Shown here in pieces: positions 56,170-64,000 of a stretch of 64,000 bases of DNA. The notes under the pieces were generated by a model. The model did not search any database. It was given only the letters and a program-made list of their open reading frames with translations, and had not been told where the DNA came from. Source of the stretch: Acetobacter persici JCM 25330 (GTDB taxonomy: Bacteria > Pseudomonadota > Alphaproteobacteria > Acetobacterales > Acetobacteraceae); the NCBI RefSeq assembly GCF_000613905.1, contig NZ_BAJW01000002.1, positions 40,336 through 104,335 on the forward strand, read 5' to 3'. Both the position numbers and the translations under genes were made by a program. Position 1 is the first letter of the stretch; each line of letters opens with the position of its first letter.

Positions 56170-57018
56170 TTACGAAGAGAAATGAAAAATTACAGTCGCA
56201 GCAGCCCCTGCCGCCATACAATAATACGCGAACGGAGACAGAGCCCATCTGTCATGATCCCGGAAATACCGCATCAGGAACGCTGTGCTGGCCAGTGCCG
56301 TAAGCCCTGACACCACAGCCGCAATCAGCGCCAGATGCATCTGCGCCGGATCAAAGGGTTCTGAGCGCAGTTTAAAGGCCTCACGCACCGTCGCGGCGAT
56401 AATAACCGGTTCGGCCATCAGGAAAGAAAAGCGGGCGGCGGTATCATGCCGGAGGCCACGCAGTAACCCGGCGCAGATTGTCGCCCCGGATCGGGAAAAG
56501 CCCGGAAAGAATGCAATGCACTGAAACAGGCCTATAACCACCGCGTCCTTATACGTCATATCCGCCACAGTGCGGACATCACCCTGCCCGGAAACACCCC
56601 GCAGCCTTTCAGCCAGCAGAAGCATAAAACCGTTTAGAAACAGGAAAATGGCGGCAGCCGAGGCGGACCCAAACAGGCTGCGCAGCATATGTTCAAACAG
56701 TAGACCAATCACCACGGCAGGAATGGTCGCGACCACAAGAAGGCTCAGGATATGCAGGCTCTGCATTTGCAGACTTCTGCCCTCACCACCCAGCGCGCCT
56801 TTGGCGAGCGCCATCCAGTCTTTCCAGAAGAAAATCAGCAGCGCGACGGACGTGCCAAGATGCAACATGACCAGAAACGGCAGAAAGGCCGGGGCATGCT
56901 GGTCAAAAGACCAATGCAGCAACGCAGGCAGAATGACGGCATGCCCCAGACTACTGACTGGGAAAAGCTCCGTAGCACCCTGCAGAAACGCTATGATCAT
57001 CGCCTGAAAGAAAGACAT
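56170..57018 (-). CDS. uppP: undecaprenyl-diphosphatase
   Basis: Recycles the lipid carrier of peptidoglycan and O-antigen synthesis and gives some bacitracin resistance. The 282-residue membrane protein has QGATELFPVSSLGHAVIL (about 14-31; Glu and the Ser-x-Gly-His region) and FFPGFSRSGATICAGLLRG (about 168-186), the two conserved catalytic motifs, with about eight membrane segments. It is divergent from mlaD. Confidence 0.94.
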   Translation of the reverse strand: MSFFQAMIIAFLQGATELFPVSSLGHAVILPALLHWSFDQHAPAFLPFLVMLHLGTSVALLIFFWKDWMALAKGALGGEGRSLQMQSLHILSLLVVATIPAVVIGLLFEHMLRSLFGSASAAAIFLFLNGFMLLLAERLRGVSGQGDVRTVADMTYKDAVVIGLFQCIAFFPGFSRSGATICAGLLRGLRHDTAARFSFLMAEPVIIAATVREAFKLRSEPFDPAQMHLALIAAVVSGLTALASTAFLMRYFRDHDRWALSPFAYYCMAAGAAATVIFHFSS

Positions 57019-57148
57019 CCGCTACAAACCCTGATCTGGCCGCATCAAAGAAAGAAGGTTGTCCTTGCACCATGTGCTTACGTGCTGCAAGCATTGATGA
57101 AATTAAGGTGTGGCACGCCAGAGCAGAGCCGACGGAGAAAAGAGAGAC

Positions 57149-57607
57149 ATGATTGGACGTGGTCGCGCAGGCGCGAGCATTTTTAGCGGCGCAGTACTGG
57201 CAGGCACTCTGGCGTTTGCCCTCTATGCCCGTGCCACCCAGACCGCGCCGGGGCAGGACCGGTATGATCTGTCTGCCCGCTTTGTGTCGGCCAATGGGCT
57301 TAAACGCGGTGCGGACGTGGATATTGGCGGGGTCACGGTCGGCCGGGTTTCCTCCATCACGCTCGACCCGGCGTCACAGATGGCCATTGTGCGCTTCCGA
57401 CTGAATTCTGATCTGAAACTGCCAGAAGATACGACCCTGACCATCGGCAGCAGCACCCTCTCCTCAGACAACGCTCTGCGGGTGGAGCCGGGGCAATCAC
57501 ACACCATGGTCGCACCCGGAACCATGATGACGCACACCATAGAACCCTCCAGCCTGGAGCAGCAGGTCAGCAATTATATTTTCGGCGGCGGCAATCTGGA
57601 TCAATAA
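57149..57607 (+). CDS. mlaD: MlaD-like lipid transport protein (MCE domain)
   Basis: Periplasmic, inner-membrane-anchored substrate-binding component of the Mla phospholipid transport system. The 152-residue protein has one N-terminal membrane segment (IFSGAVLAGTLAFALYA) and an MCE domain (about 33-115; YDLSARFVSANGLKRGADVDIGGVTVGRV, beginning near residue 33). GGAGAAAAGAGAGAC precedes the ATG. No mlaE or mlaF is adjacent; the next feature is a tRNA gene, so the other subunits must lie elsewhere. Confidence 0.88.
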   Translation: MIGRGRAGASIFSGAVLAGTLAFALYARATQTAPGQDRYDLSARFVSANGLKRGADVDIGGVTVGRVSSITLDPASQMAIVRFRLNSDLKLPEDTTLTIGSSTLSSDNALRVEPGQSHTMVAPGTMMTHTIEPSSLEQQVSNYIFGGGNLDQ

Positions 57608-57647
57608 GGGGCCGCATAATTTTTGTAATAAATTCAGACTTCACGTC

Positions 57648-57676
57648 TTGACGGCCTCCCCTTCCGGATAGTAGAT
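57648..57676 (+). promoter_or_regulatory. possible promoter of the tRNA-Met gene
   Basis: TTGACG at 57648-57653 matches a -35 element; a weak -10-like TAGTAGAT lies 15-17 bases downstream (57669-57676), about 18 bases before the tRNA. Confidence 0.4.
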
Positions 57677-57693
57677 CACCTCCACCGAACGAT

Positions 57694-57768
57694 GGCGGCG
57701 TAGCTCAGCGGTAGAGCAGGGGAATCATAATCCCTTGGTCGGCGGTTCAAATCCGTCCGCCGCTACCA
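57694..57768 (+). tRNA. tRNA-Met (CAT), probably elongator
   Basis: All four arms can be drawn. Acceptor GGCGGCG pairs with CGCCGCT (one G-U at the end), D stem GCTC/GAGC, anticodon stem GGGGA/TCCCT with loop ATCATAA, T stem GGCGG/CCGTC with loop TTCAAAT, discriminator A and an encoded CCA. The anticodon CAT could also belong to a lysidine-modified tRNA-Ile2, but the anticodon stem favours elongator Met. The initiator is excluded because the anticodon stem lacks three G-C pairs at its loop end. Confidence 0.9.
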
Positions 57769-57789
57769 TCTTTCCTTAAAAATCAGATC

Positions 57790-57990
57790 ATTAGCCCGAT
57801 CAGCTCTTTGCTGAGAAAATGGTTATGAGAGATTTTGAAGGGTTCGGTTTTTCTCTTTTTTTGAAAAATCCCCTAAGCGGGAATACGCAGAAATCGTCCG
57901 TAAGACGACTCATGCCCATCTGAATGTCCAGCGGTTTCCATGCCACATTGAACGCAGCATGGATCAGTCGCGCCCTGCCCTTCAGCCCGC
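57790..57990 (-). other. possible protein remnant beside the tRNA
   Basis: The 264 bases between the tRNA and the DUF4167 gene hold no complete gene. One minus-strand frame reads GGLKGRARLIHAAFNVAWKP and continues to a TGA near 57800 without a start codon in context. It looks protein-like and could be the end of a decayed gene, which would fit insertion next to a tRNA. No family is recognised. Confidence 0.25.
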
Positions 57991-58032
57991 CCTTAAAGCC
58001 GGAACTGAAGCGCAGAAGTCATAATTTTTCGA

Positions 58033-58470
58033 TTATTCGGAAAGTTCTGGCTGAGGCTCGTTATCGTGCTGCGCAGACTGAGCATCTTCTGCCTCGCGAT
58101 GCCCTTCATCGGCCTCTTCAGCAGCATTCATCTGCGCCCGGCTGGACTGCCGTGCGGACTGACGTTCTGCACGTTCCTGCTGGCTCTGCTGCGCGGCCTG
58201 CGCCATGGCGTTCATGATGCGGAAATAGTGCTCGGCATGCTGAAAATAGGCTTCAGCGGCCACGCGGTCACCCGCACCTGTCGCATCACGGCCATGCTGG
58301 AGATATTTTTCAAAAAGCTGCTGCGCTGTCCCGCGCACACGGACATCCGGCCCATGGCTATCAAAAACATGGTTCCGGTTCATCGGGATCTGACCATTCA
58401 GATGCCGGGAAGTTCCACCACTTCCACCGCTAGGGCGATGATTTCTGGTTCGCATCCGTTTTACATTCAT
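58033..58470 (-). CDS. DUF4167 domain protein
   Basis: A 145-residue, highly charged protein. The N-terminal domain (about 1-95) is the alphaproteobacterial DUF4167: NHVFDSHGPDVRVRGTAQQLFEKYL and RDATGAGDRVAAEAYFQHAEHYFRI, beginning near residue 33. The rest is Gln/Glu/Ala-rich and probably disordered. It is regularly found after prmC in this class. Function unknown; an RNA-binding role has been suggested only by its basic start (MNVKRMRTRNHRP). Confidence 0.85.
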   Translation of the reverse strand: MNVKRMRTRNHRPSGGSGGTSRHLNGQIPMNRNHVFDSHGPDVRVRGTAQQLFEKYLQHGRDATGAGDRVAAEAYFQHAEHYFRIMNAMAQAAQQSQQERAERQSARQSSRAQMNAAEEADEGHREAEDAQSAQHDNEPQPELSE

Positions 58471-58722
58471 GAGCTATCGCAGCACTTTCCTGTTCATGGC
58501 GTTCTGCATGAAGAAACAGTCCAAGACTATTGTGTTAAGACGCGTTTCCTGACTGAAGGCCGAATTGTCTTTCGGAACGGGCTTAGTCCAGCGCAGAGAA
58601 AACCGCTGCTGAGTGAAAAGCCCCATGGCTTGTCCGGGTAGCGGCTAAAATAAGACCATCGCTACCAAAAGGATAAGCTCCGGGCACATTATCAATCAGC
58701 GGCCATAAAGCCAACCTGTTTT

Positions 58723-59610
58723 TTATGCTGTCTTTTCACGACAGACCCGCAAAACTGCGGCTCTCGGCACATCCCCAAAATCAGACCGGATTTCCAGCAC
58801 CTCAAGGCCCGCCGCAGCGGCCACTGCCCGCAAATCCTCCCCCTGCCCGATCCCAATTTCAAAAATGGCCACCCCGTCCGGCGTCAGCAGCCGGGGCATA
58901 CCCGCGCACAGCTCCCGGTAAGCCTCCATACCGTCTGCACCGCCATCCAGTGCGGCAAGTGGTTCATGCAGGCGCACCTCAGGCATCAGTTCAGCCAGAT
59001 CGGCAGTAGGAATATAGGGCGGGTTACTCAGAACCACATCAAAACGCTGACCTTGCAGGGCATTATCCCACACTCCGGCCATAAAGAGCGCTCTGTCCGC
59101 CAGACCACAGCGGCGGGCATTCCCCTGCGCCAGCACGGCGGCTTCCGGATTGATATCAACCCCGATCCCCCATGCCTCCGGATATTCCGCCAGAGCAGCC
59201 AGCAACAAGCAGCCCGTGCCCGTGCCGAGGTCGAGCATGGCTTTGCTGCTGTGTGTGTCCGGACAATAATCCAGCAGGCAGGACAGCAGCGCCTCACTAT
59301 CCCCCCGCGGCACCAGCGTCGCGGGGGAGACCGCCAGATCCAGCGTCCAGAACCCTTTGCTGCCGGTTATAAAAGCCATCGGCTCCCGCGCCGCCCGCCG
59401 TGCCAGATATGCCAGAAACGGCTGGACCGGCACCAGATCTCGCGGGGAACCGGAGAGCATCTGTTCGGCGCTAAGGCCCAGAGCGTGCATCAGCAGCAGC
59501 CGGGCTTCACGCCGCGGCCCTTCAATGCCAGCGTCGCTCAACTGGCGGGTGCCCAGAGCCAGAAGCTGCTCCAGCGGCTGGCAGGTCTGGTGGTTTTCTG
59601 CTCTAGTCAC
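58723..59610 (-). CDS. prmC: peptide chain release factor N5-glutamine methyltransferase
   Basis: Methylates the GGQ glutamine of RF1 and RF2. The 295-residue protein has an N-terminal helical domain, SAM motif I LDLGTGTGCLLLA (about 123-135) and the catalytic SNPPYIP (about 193-199). It starts at GTG 59610. In most relatives it follows prfA directly; here a 158-residue gene on the other strand lies between them. Confidence 0.94.
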   Translation of the reverse strand: MTRAENHQTCQPLEQLLALGTRQLSDAGIEGPRREARLLLMHALGLSAEQMLSGSPRDLVPVQPFLAYLARRAAREPMAFITGSKGFWTLDLAVSPATLVPRGDSEALLSCLLDYCPDTHSSKAMLDLGTGTGCLLLAALAEYPEAWGIGVDINPEAAVLAQGNARRCGLADRALFMAGVWDNALQGQRFDVVLSNPPYIPTADLAELMPEVRLHEPLAALDGGADGMEAYRELCAGMPRLLTPDGVAIFEIGIGQGEDLRAVAAAAGLEVLEIRSDFGDVPRAAVLRVCREKTA

Positions 59611-59642
59611 GGGAGTATTGTCCTGTCAGCGGCTTGGGTGTC

Positions 59643-60119
59643 ATGACGCGTTTTTTCAGCATTCCCCTCATCTCCCGCACGGCCTTAGCGGTTTGCGCAT
59701 CTTTTGTCACAGCCCCGCTCGTCATGACACCGGCTCTGGCTGGCGACTTTACCGTAACGGACGGGAAAGCCAGCGCTGAAATCTCGGAAGTCTCGCGCAT
59801 TTATATTGACGGCACTCTTGCCGCCACCATCCGGCTGAATGACAAGACGCCAGAAAAAACCATCCACGTGACGACCCCCGCAGGCCGGCTTGAGCACACC
59901 TATACTTTATGCGGAGAAATTACGATCCGCACCCCGGAAGGTCGGGTGGAAACGCATGAGGTGAACAGTGATGGCACCCTGCACAACCCCGACCACCATC
60001 ATTTCTATGCACTGGGGTCAGACAACTTCACCGAGTTTTTTCTGCAGGACCCGGATGATCCGGACGCCGCCGAGCATCATCCCGGCCAGTCTAACGTCTG
60101 CGCAACGCCGGTCAGCTAA
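59643..60119 (+). CDS. small secreted protein of unknown function
   Basis: A 158-residue protein with a clear signal peptide (about 1-36, ending TPALAGDF). The mature part is beta-rich (FTVTDGKASAEISEVSRIYI, DGTLAATIRLNDKTPEKTIH), has two cysteines (TLCGEI and SNVCAT) that could form a disulfide, and a histidine-rich stretch NPDHHHFYALG. Codon use matches the neighbours. It lies on the plus strand between prfA and prmC, antisense to their presumed operon, with 12 bases to the prfA stop and 32 to the prmC start. Confidence 0.75.
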   Translation: MTRFFSIPLISRTALAVCASFVTAPLVMTPALAGDFTVTDGKASAEISEVSRIYIDGTLAATIRLNDKTPEKTIHVTTPAGRLEHTYTLCGEITIRTPEGRVETHEVNSDGTLHNPDHHHFYALGSDNFTEFFLQDPDDPDAAEHHPGQSNVCATPVS

Positions 60120-60131
60120 ACAGCAGACGGC

Positions 60132-61190
60132 TTACAGACCTTCCGCCGCCAGCAGGGCCGCCTGTTCTTCCTGCGTCAACGCGTCCACAAAATCATCAAT
60201 CTCGCCCAGCATGATGCGGTCAATCTTGTAGAGCGTCAGAGTCACACGGTGGTCCGTCACCCGCCCCTGCGGGAAGTTATAGGTACGGATACGCTCCGAC
60301 CTGTCCCCCGTCCCGACCTGAGAACGTCTGTCTGCGGCCCGTGACTCATGGGCCTGCGCCCGCTGCTGCTCATACAGCCGCGCCCGCAGGATCTTCATGG
60401 CCTTGGCCTTGTTCTTATGCTGGCTTTTCTCTTCCTGCATGGCCACCACAATGCCGCTCGGCATGTGGGTGATACGCACAGCACTTTCCGTTTTGTTCAC
60501 ATGCTGCCCACCCGCGCCGGAGGCACGATAGACGTCAATACGCAAATCGGTTTCATCAATCGTGACATCCACCTCTTCCGCTTCGGGCAGCACAGCCACC
60601 GTCACGGTAGAGGTATGGATGCGGCCCTGACTTTCCGTGGCAGGCACACGCTGGACCCGATGCACACCGGATTCATATTTCAGGCGCGCAAACACGCCTT
60701 TGCCGGTAATTTCGGCAATACCACACCGCAGGCCGCCCAGCTCACTTTCATCATAATCCATGACGGAAAAGCGCCAGCCCCGCAGGTCCGCGTACCGGCG
60801 ATACAGGTCAAACAGTTCGGAAGCGAATAATGCCGCCTCATCACCGCCCGCAGCCGGCCGCACTTCCAGAATGGCGCTGCGCTCATCCGCTGCATCTCGA
60901 GGCAGCATGGCCAGCCGCACATCCTGCCGCAGTTGTGGCAGGGCATCATGCAACTCGGCCAGTTCGGCTTCTGCCAGTTCCTTCATTTCAGGGTCAGCCA
61001 GCAGAGCTTCCACCTGACGTGCGCCCTGCTCGGCCGCACGCAGAGCGTTAATACGGGAGACAACGGGTTCTATCTCCCCGTACTCCCGAGAGGCCTGCGT
61101 AAAGGCCTCTCCACTCACACCACTTGCCAGCAGGGCCTCAAGCTCCAGCGCCCGGCCAACAATTCTGTCCAGCCGTTCGTCCAGAGTCAT
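60132..61190 (-). CDS. prfA: peptide chain release factor 1
   Basis: Recognises UAA and UAG. The GGQ motif is in [22 protein letters not shown] (about 223-244), and the codon-recognition PAT-like region is PATESQG (about 184-190), typical of RF1. The protein has 352 residues. Its ATG overlaps the hisS stop (ATGA). Confidence 0.96.
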   Translation of the reverse strand: MTLDERLDRIVGRALELEALLASGVSGEAFTQASREYGEIEPVVSRINALRAAEQGARQVEALLADPEMKELAEAELAELHDALPQLRQDVRLAMLPRDAADERSAILEVRPAAGGDEAALFASELFDLYRRYADLRGWRFSVMDYDESELGGLRCGIAEITGKGVFARLKYESGVHRVQRVPATESQGRIHTSTVTVAVLPEAEEVDVTIDETDLRIDVYRASGAGGQHVNKTESAVRITHMPSGIVVAMQEEKSQHKNKAKAMKILRARLYEQQRAQAHESRAADRRSQVGTGDRSERIRTYNFPQGRVTDHRVTLTLYKIDRIMLGEIDDFVDALTQEEQAALLAAEGL

Positions 61191-62458
61191 TGCGCGGCGG
61201 ACTCACCTGCTTTTGCAAACACGCTGGCCGCAGCGGAAAACAGCGTCTCACGCGACACTTCTGCTTCTTCACCCGTTTCCATGTTTTTCACACGGAAGCT
61301 GCCTCGCGCCAGTTCATCATCCCCCAGAAACAGCACATGGCTGGCGTTCTGCTTGCCAGCCCGTTCCATCCGCTTCCGGAGGGAGCCGCGATAGCCAATT
61401 TCCACCCGCACACCCTGCTGACGCAGCGTTTGCAGAATGGCGAGGACGGCATTTTCATCCGGCGTGCCGACCGGCACAATCACAACAGAACGCGGGGCCG
61501 CAGGGGCAGCGTCCAGTAACATCGCGAGCCGCTCGATCCCTGCTGCCCAGCCAATAGAGGGCACTTCCGGCCCACCCATCTGCTGCACAAGCCCATCATA
61601 CCGCCCGCCAGCCAGCACTGTCCCCTGTGAGCCAAGGCGGCGCGTGACAAACTCGAATGTCGTATGGTTGTAATAGTCCAGCCCGCGGACAATGCTCGGA
61701 TTGATTTTATACCCAATCCCGAACCCGTCCAGCGTGCGCAGCAGACCATCCCAGAACGTGCGGGCCTCCGGGGTCAGAAACTCTTCCATCATCGGCGCAT
61801 CGGCCACCAGAGAGCGATCCCCCGCGTCTTTACTGTCGAGGATACGCAGCGGATTTTTTTCCAGACGGTTCAGGCTGTCTTCGGACAACTTGTCTTTATG
61901 CCCGGAAAAATAGGCGACCAGCGCCGCGCGCCAGGCATCCCGGCTGGCCGTATCACCCAGCGTATTCAGTTCCAGCGTCACATCATCCGCAACGCCAAGC
62001 GCCGTCAGCAACTGGTGCGCCAGAGCAATGGCTTCCGCGTCGGCCAGAGGTTCCGCTGCCCCCAGAAGCTCGGCGCCAATCTGGTGGAACTGGCGATAAC
62101 GGCCCTTTTGCGGGCGCTCATACCGGAACATCGGCCCGGCATAGAAAACCTTCTGCGGCAGGGACTGGGTCAGGCCATTGGTCACCAGCGCGCGGCAGAT
62201 TGCCGCCGTTCCTTCAGGCCGCAGGGTCAGACTTTCCCCGTCACGGTCATTAAAGGAATACATTTCCTTGGACACCACGTCGGAGGTATCGCCCAGAGAG
62301 CGGGAGAAGACGCGGGTTTCCTCAAAAATTGGGGTCGCCCATTCGTCAAACCCATAAAGGCCAGCAATATGGCGGGCTACAGACACCACATGGGCGTGCC
62401 GGCGCTGCTGCTCCCCAATAAGGTCGTGCGTTCCTCTGACGGGCTGAATGTTGCTCAC
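61187..62458 (-). CDS. hisS: histidyl-tRNA synthetase
   Basis: Class II synthetase, 423 residues. It has the motif-1 region after [20 protein letters not shown], motif 2 in [13 protein letters not shown] and [19 protein letters not shown], the histidine motif [12 protein letters not shown], and motif 3 [13 protein letters not shown]. The C-terminal anticodon-binding domain is complete ([16 protein letters not shown]). It is coupled to prfA by a four-base overlap. Confidence 0.96.
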   Translation of the reverse strand: MSNIQPVRGTHDLIGEQQRRHAHVVSVARHIAGLYGFDEWATPIFEETRVFSRSLGDTSDVVSKEMYSFNDRDGESLTLRPEGTAAICRALVTNGLTQSLPQKVFYAGPMFRYERPQKGRYRQFHQIGAELLGAAEPLADAEAIALAHQLLTALGVADDVTLELNTLGDTASRDAWRAALVAYFSGHKDKLSEDSLNRLEKNPLRILDSKDAGDRSLVADAPMMEEFLTPEARTFWDGLLRTLDGFGIGYKINPSIVRGLDYYNHTTFEFVTRRLGSQGTVLAGGRYDGLVQQMGGPEVPSIGWAAGIERLAMLLDAAPAAPRSVVIVPVGTPDENAVLAILQTLRQQGVRVEIGYRGSLRKRMERAGKQNASHVLFLGDDELARGSFRVKNMETGEEAEVSRETLFSAAASVFAKAGESAAQ

Positions 62459-62524
62459 GAAGGCTCCCGGCCTGACATCCGCACGAACTCAAGGGCCGCC
62501 GGACACCATGTTCTGATCTGTCAT

Positions 62525-62582
62525 AAAAAAGAAAAACCTGAAGGATGCGTGAGAGGCCAAAGCCCGCTCACGCATCCTTCAG
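62525..62582 (-). terminator. strong rho-independent terminator after ispG
   Basis: CTGAAGGATGCGTGAG and CTCACGCATCCTTCAG form a perfect 16-bp stem with a 13-base loop; on the minus strand a T-rich tract follows directly. It lies 13 bases after the ispG stop and separates ispG from hisS. Confidence 0.92.
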
Positions 62583-62594
62583 AGAGAGTGTGTC

Positions 62595-63754
62595 TTATTT
62601 GGCGGAAGACATTTCCGGCAGTTCCGGCACAACGCCTTCAGCTTTTTCTTTAGCTTCTTCTGCCTGAATGGCCGCCACGCGGGCTTCCACCAGTTCCACA
62701 ACATGCTCAATCATGTCCGCACCCGGCACGGTATGATCCTGCTTCCCGGCGGAGTAGACCATGTGGCGGCCAGAGCCGCCGCCGGTCACACCCAGATCCG
62801 TCATCAGGCTTCACCCGGACCATTCACCACACAGCCGATGATGGAGAGGGTCAGCGGTGTCTTGATATGCGCCAGACGATCTTCCAGCGTCTGCACCGTT
62901 TCCACCACATTAAAGCCCTGACGCGCACAGGACGGGCAGGAAATGATCTTCACGCCGCGGTGGCGCAGGCCGAGGGATTTCAGGATATCCCAGCCGACCA
63001 GAACTTCTTCTTCCGGCGCTGCGGAGAGAGAGACGCGCATGGTATCACCCACACCGGCCCACAGCAGATTGCCCAGACCGATGGAAGACTTCACGGTGCC
63101 AGCCCGCTTGCTGCCTGCTTCTGTGATGCCGATATGCAGCGGGTAGTCACACGCATCCGCAAGCTGCTGATACGCGGCCACCGCCATGAAGACGTCAGAG
63201 GCTTTCACGCTGATCTTGAATTCACGGAAGTCATGATCTTCCAGAATCTTGGCATGTTCCAGAGCACTTTCCACCAGCGCTTCGGGGTTAGGCTCACCAT
63301 ATTTTTCCAGCAGGTGTTTTTCCAGAGATCCGGCGTTCACACCAATGCGGATGGAACAGCCATAATCCTTGGCAGCCTGCACAACCTCACGCACGCGCTC
63401 GGGGCTGCCGATGTTGCCGGGGTTGATACGCAGGCAGGCGGCACCGGCTTTTGCAGCCTCAATCGCACGTTTGTAGTGGAAATGAATATCGGCCACGATG
63501 GGCACGTTCACTTCCCGTACGATTTCTTCCAGCGCCTTTGTGCTTTCCTCATCCGGGCAGGATACGCGCACGATATCCACGCCAGCCAGTTCCGCACGGC
63601 GGATCTGTTCGATCGTGGCCTGCGCGTCAGTGGTCAGCGTATTGGTCATGGTCTGGACGGAAATCGGCGCATCCCCACCGACGGCAACCTTGCCGACATG
63701 GATTTTCCGTGATTTCCGACGCTCGATATGCTGGTAAGGCCGGTAGCCACTCAT
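62595..63754 (-). pseudogene. ispG: 4-hydroxy-3-methylbut-2-enyl diphosphate synthase, frame broken near the C-terminus
   Basis: 4Fe-4S enzyme of the MEP isoprenoid pathway. [19 protein letters not shown] opens the TIM-barrel domain; cluster cysteines are in SCPSCARQG and [12 protein letters not shown]. The frame then meets a TGA at 62804. One base near 62808 (CCC for CC) restores [20 protein letters not shown] and the natural end at 62595, giving about 385 residues. The gene is usually essential where no mevalonate pathway exists. Confidence 0.92.
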
Positions 63755-63884
63755 GTTAGATCCTTTTGTCGAGACGACAGTTGTCAGGCAAACCGCGTTC
63801 CGCCGCGCGCCTGCCCATTACGTTTGATGCCTTCCTGCCAAAATCAATGCGCGTTGGCTACATGAAAGCACGAAAAACAGTCCT

Positions 63885-64000
63885 TCAGTGACCGGTTATC
63901 CCCTGAATCTGGCGGGCATTCAGATCATCCGCGCTGGAGTCATGCTGCTCCACGGGCTGACGACGGGGGCGCGGTCTGGGCGGTGCAGGCGGCTGCCCCC
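63885..64000 (-). CDS. C-terminal end of a protein, probably RodZ-like (partial)
   Basis: The minus strand is open from the window edge to a TGA at 63885-63887. It encodes a Pro/Arg-rich stretch (PPAPPRPRPRRQPVE) followed by a short polar tail. The gene upstream of ispG in related bacteria is often a RodZ-type helix-turn-helix membrane protein with such a proline-rich end; the assignment rests only on that context. The 130 bases between it and ispG hold no gene. Confidence 0.45.
   Translation of the reverse strand, partial: GQPPAPPRPRPRRQPVEQHDSSADDLNARQIQGITGH

Noticed and set aside
61664..62653. A 329-codon plus-strand frame opposite hisS
   Set aside because: It is the shadow of the complete histidyl-tRNA synthetase gene.
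1..64000. CRISPR arrays, insertion sequences, prophage or defence genes
   Set aside because: No regularly spaced repeats, transposase or integrase motifs, or known defence domains were seen on either strand.

Overview
The window looks like a chromosomal stretch from an acetic acid bacterium (Alphaproteobacteria, Acetobacteraceae, most like Acetobacter). The protein families, the nitrite/sulfite reductase + DUF2849 + DUF934 set, the DUF4167 protein beside prmC/prfA, malate:quinone oxidoreductase, the alphaproteobacterial-type SmpB, MetG and IspG, and moderately high GC all point there. The genus is inferred from protein character; no 16S rRNA is present. There is no prophage, insertion sequence, CRISPR array or defence island. 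Almost everything is core metabolism and cell-envelope synthesis.

Layout. 0.1-6 kb: serine (serA), histidine (hisN), a membrane cytochrome c, Kdo activation (kdsB), phenylalanine (pheA), lysine (dapA) and smpB. 6-11.5 kb: a double cold-shock-domain protein, a LpxR-like lipid A deacylase, and a three-gene operon (OpuAC-like protein, YPYP-type methyltransferase, YdcF). 11.6-16.2 kb: fatty-acid operon fabD-fabG-acpP-fabF-mltG. 16.3-22.6 kb, minus strand: SYLF protein, an inositol-phosphatase family gene, then envelope genes lpxL-lpxK-waaA-DUF374. 22.1-31 kb, minus strand: sulfate uptake and assimilation (cysTWA, cysD, cysNC, cysH, cysI with DUF2849 and DUF934). 31.1-32.1 kb: a gene-poor gap. 32-38.7 kb: DUF333 lipoprotein, LysR/SDR divergent pair, threonine aldolase, bioB and queE-queC-queD. 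38.8-44.6 kb: mqo, osmC, aroC, fabI, pdxH, usp. 44.7-52.6 kb, minus strand: mltB-rlpA-dacC-tmk-holB-metG-tatD-MBL hydrolase. 52.8-57.6 kb: DedA/ATP-grasp pair, APC permease, uppP, mlaD. 57.7 kb: tRNA-Met. 58-64 kb: DUF4167, prmC, a small secreted protein on the opposite strand, prfA, hisS, ispG and the end of a probable RodZ-like gene.

The dominant anomaly is that 15 conserved genes have a broken reading frame, at 18 places I can locate. Every break is repaired by adding exactly one base, most often in a short homopolymer. Several of these genes are normally essential (dapA, tmk, ispG, aroC). This pattern is what uncorrected indel-prone reads would leave, and I regard the breaks as probable sequence errors. 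I have still typed the genes as pseudogene because the sequence as given does not encode one continuous protein. A reader should restore these frames before drawing metabolic conclusions.

I did not find a convincing undescribed system. The items most worth a second look are possible switching structures in the cold-shock leader, a 9-bp inverted repeat covering the ribosome-binding site of the threonine aldolase, a long palindrome in front of the sulfite reductase operon, the coupled DedA/ATP-grasp pair, and the OpuAC-like/methyltransferase/YdcF operon.
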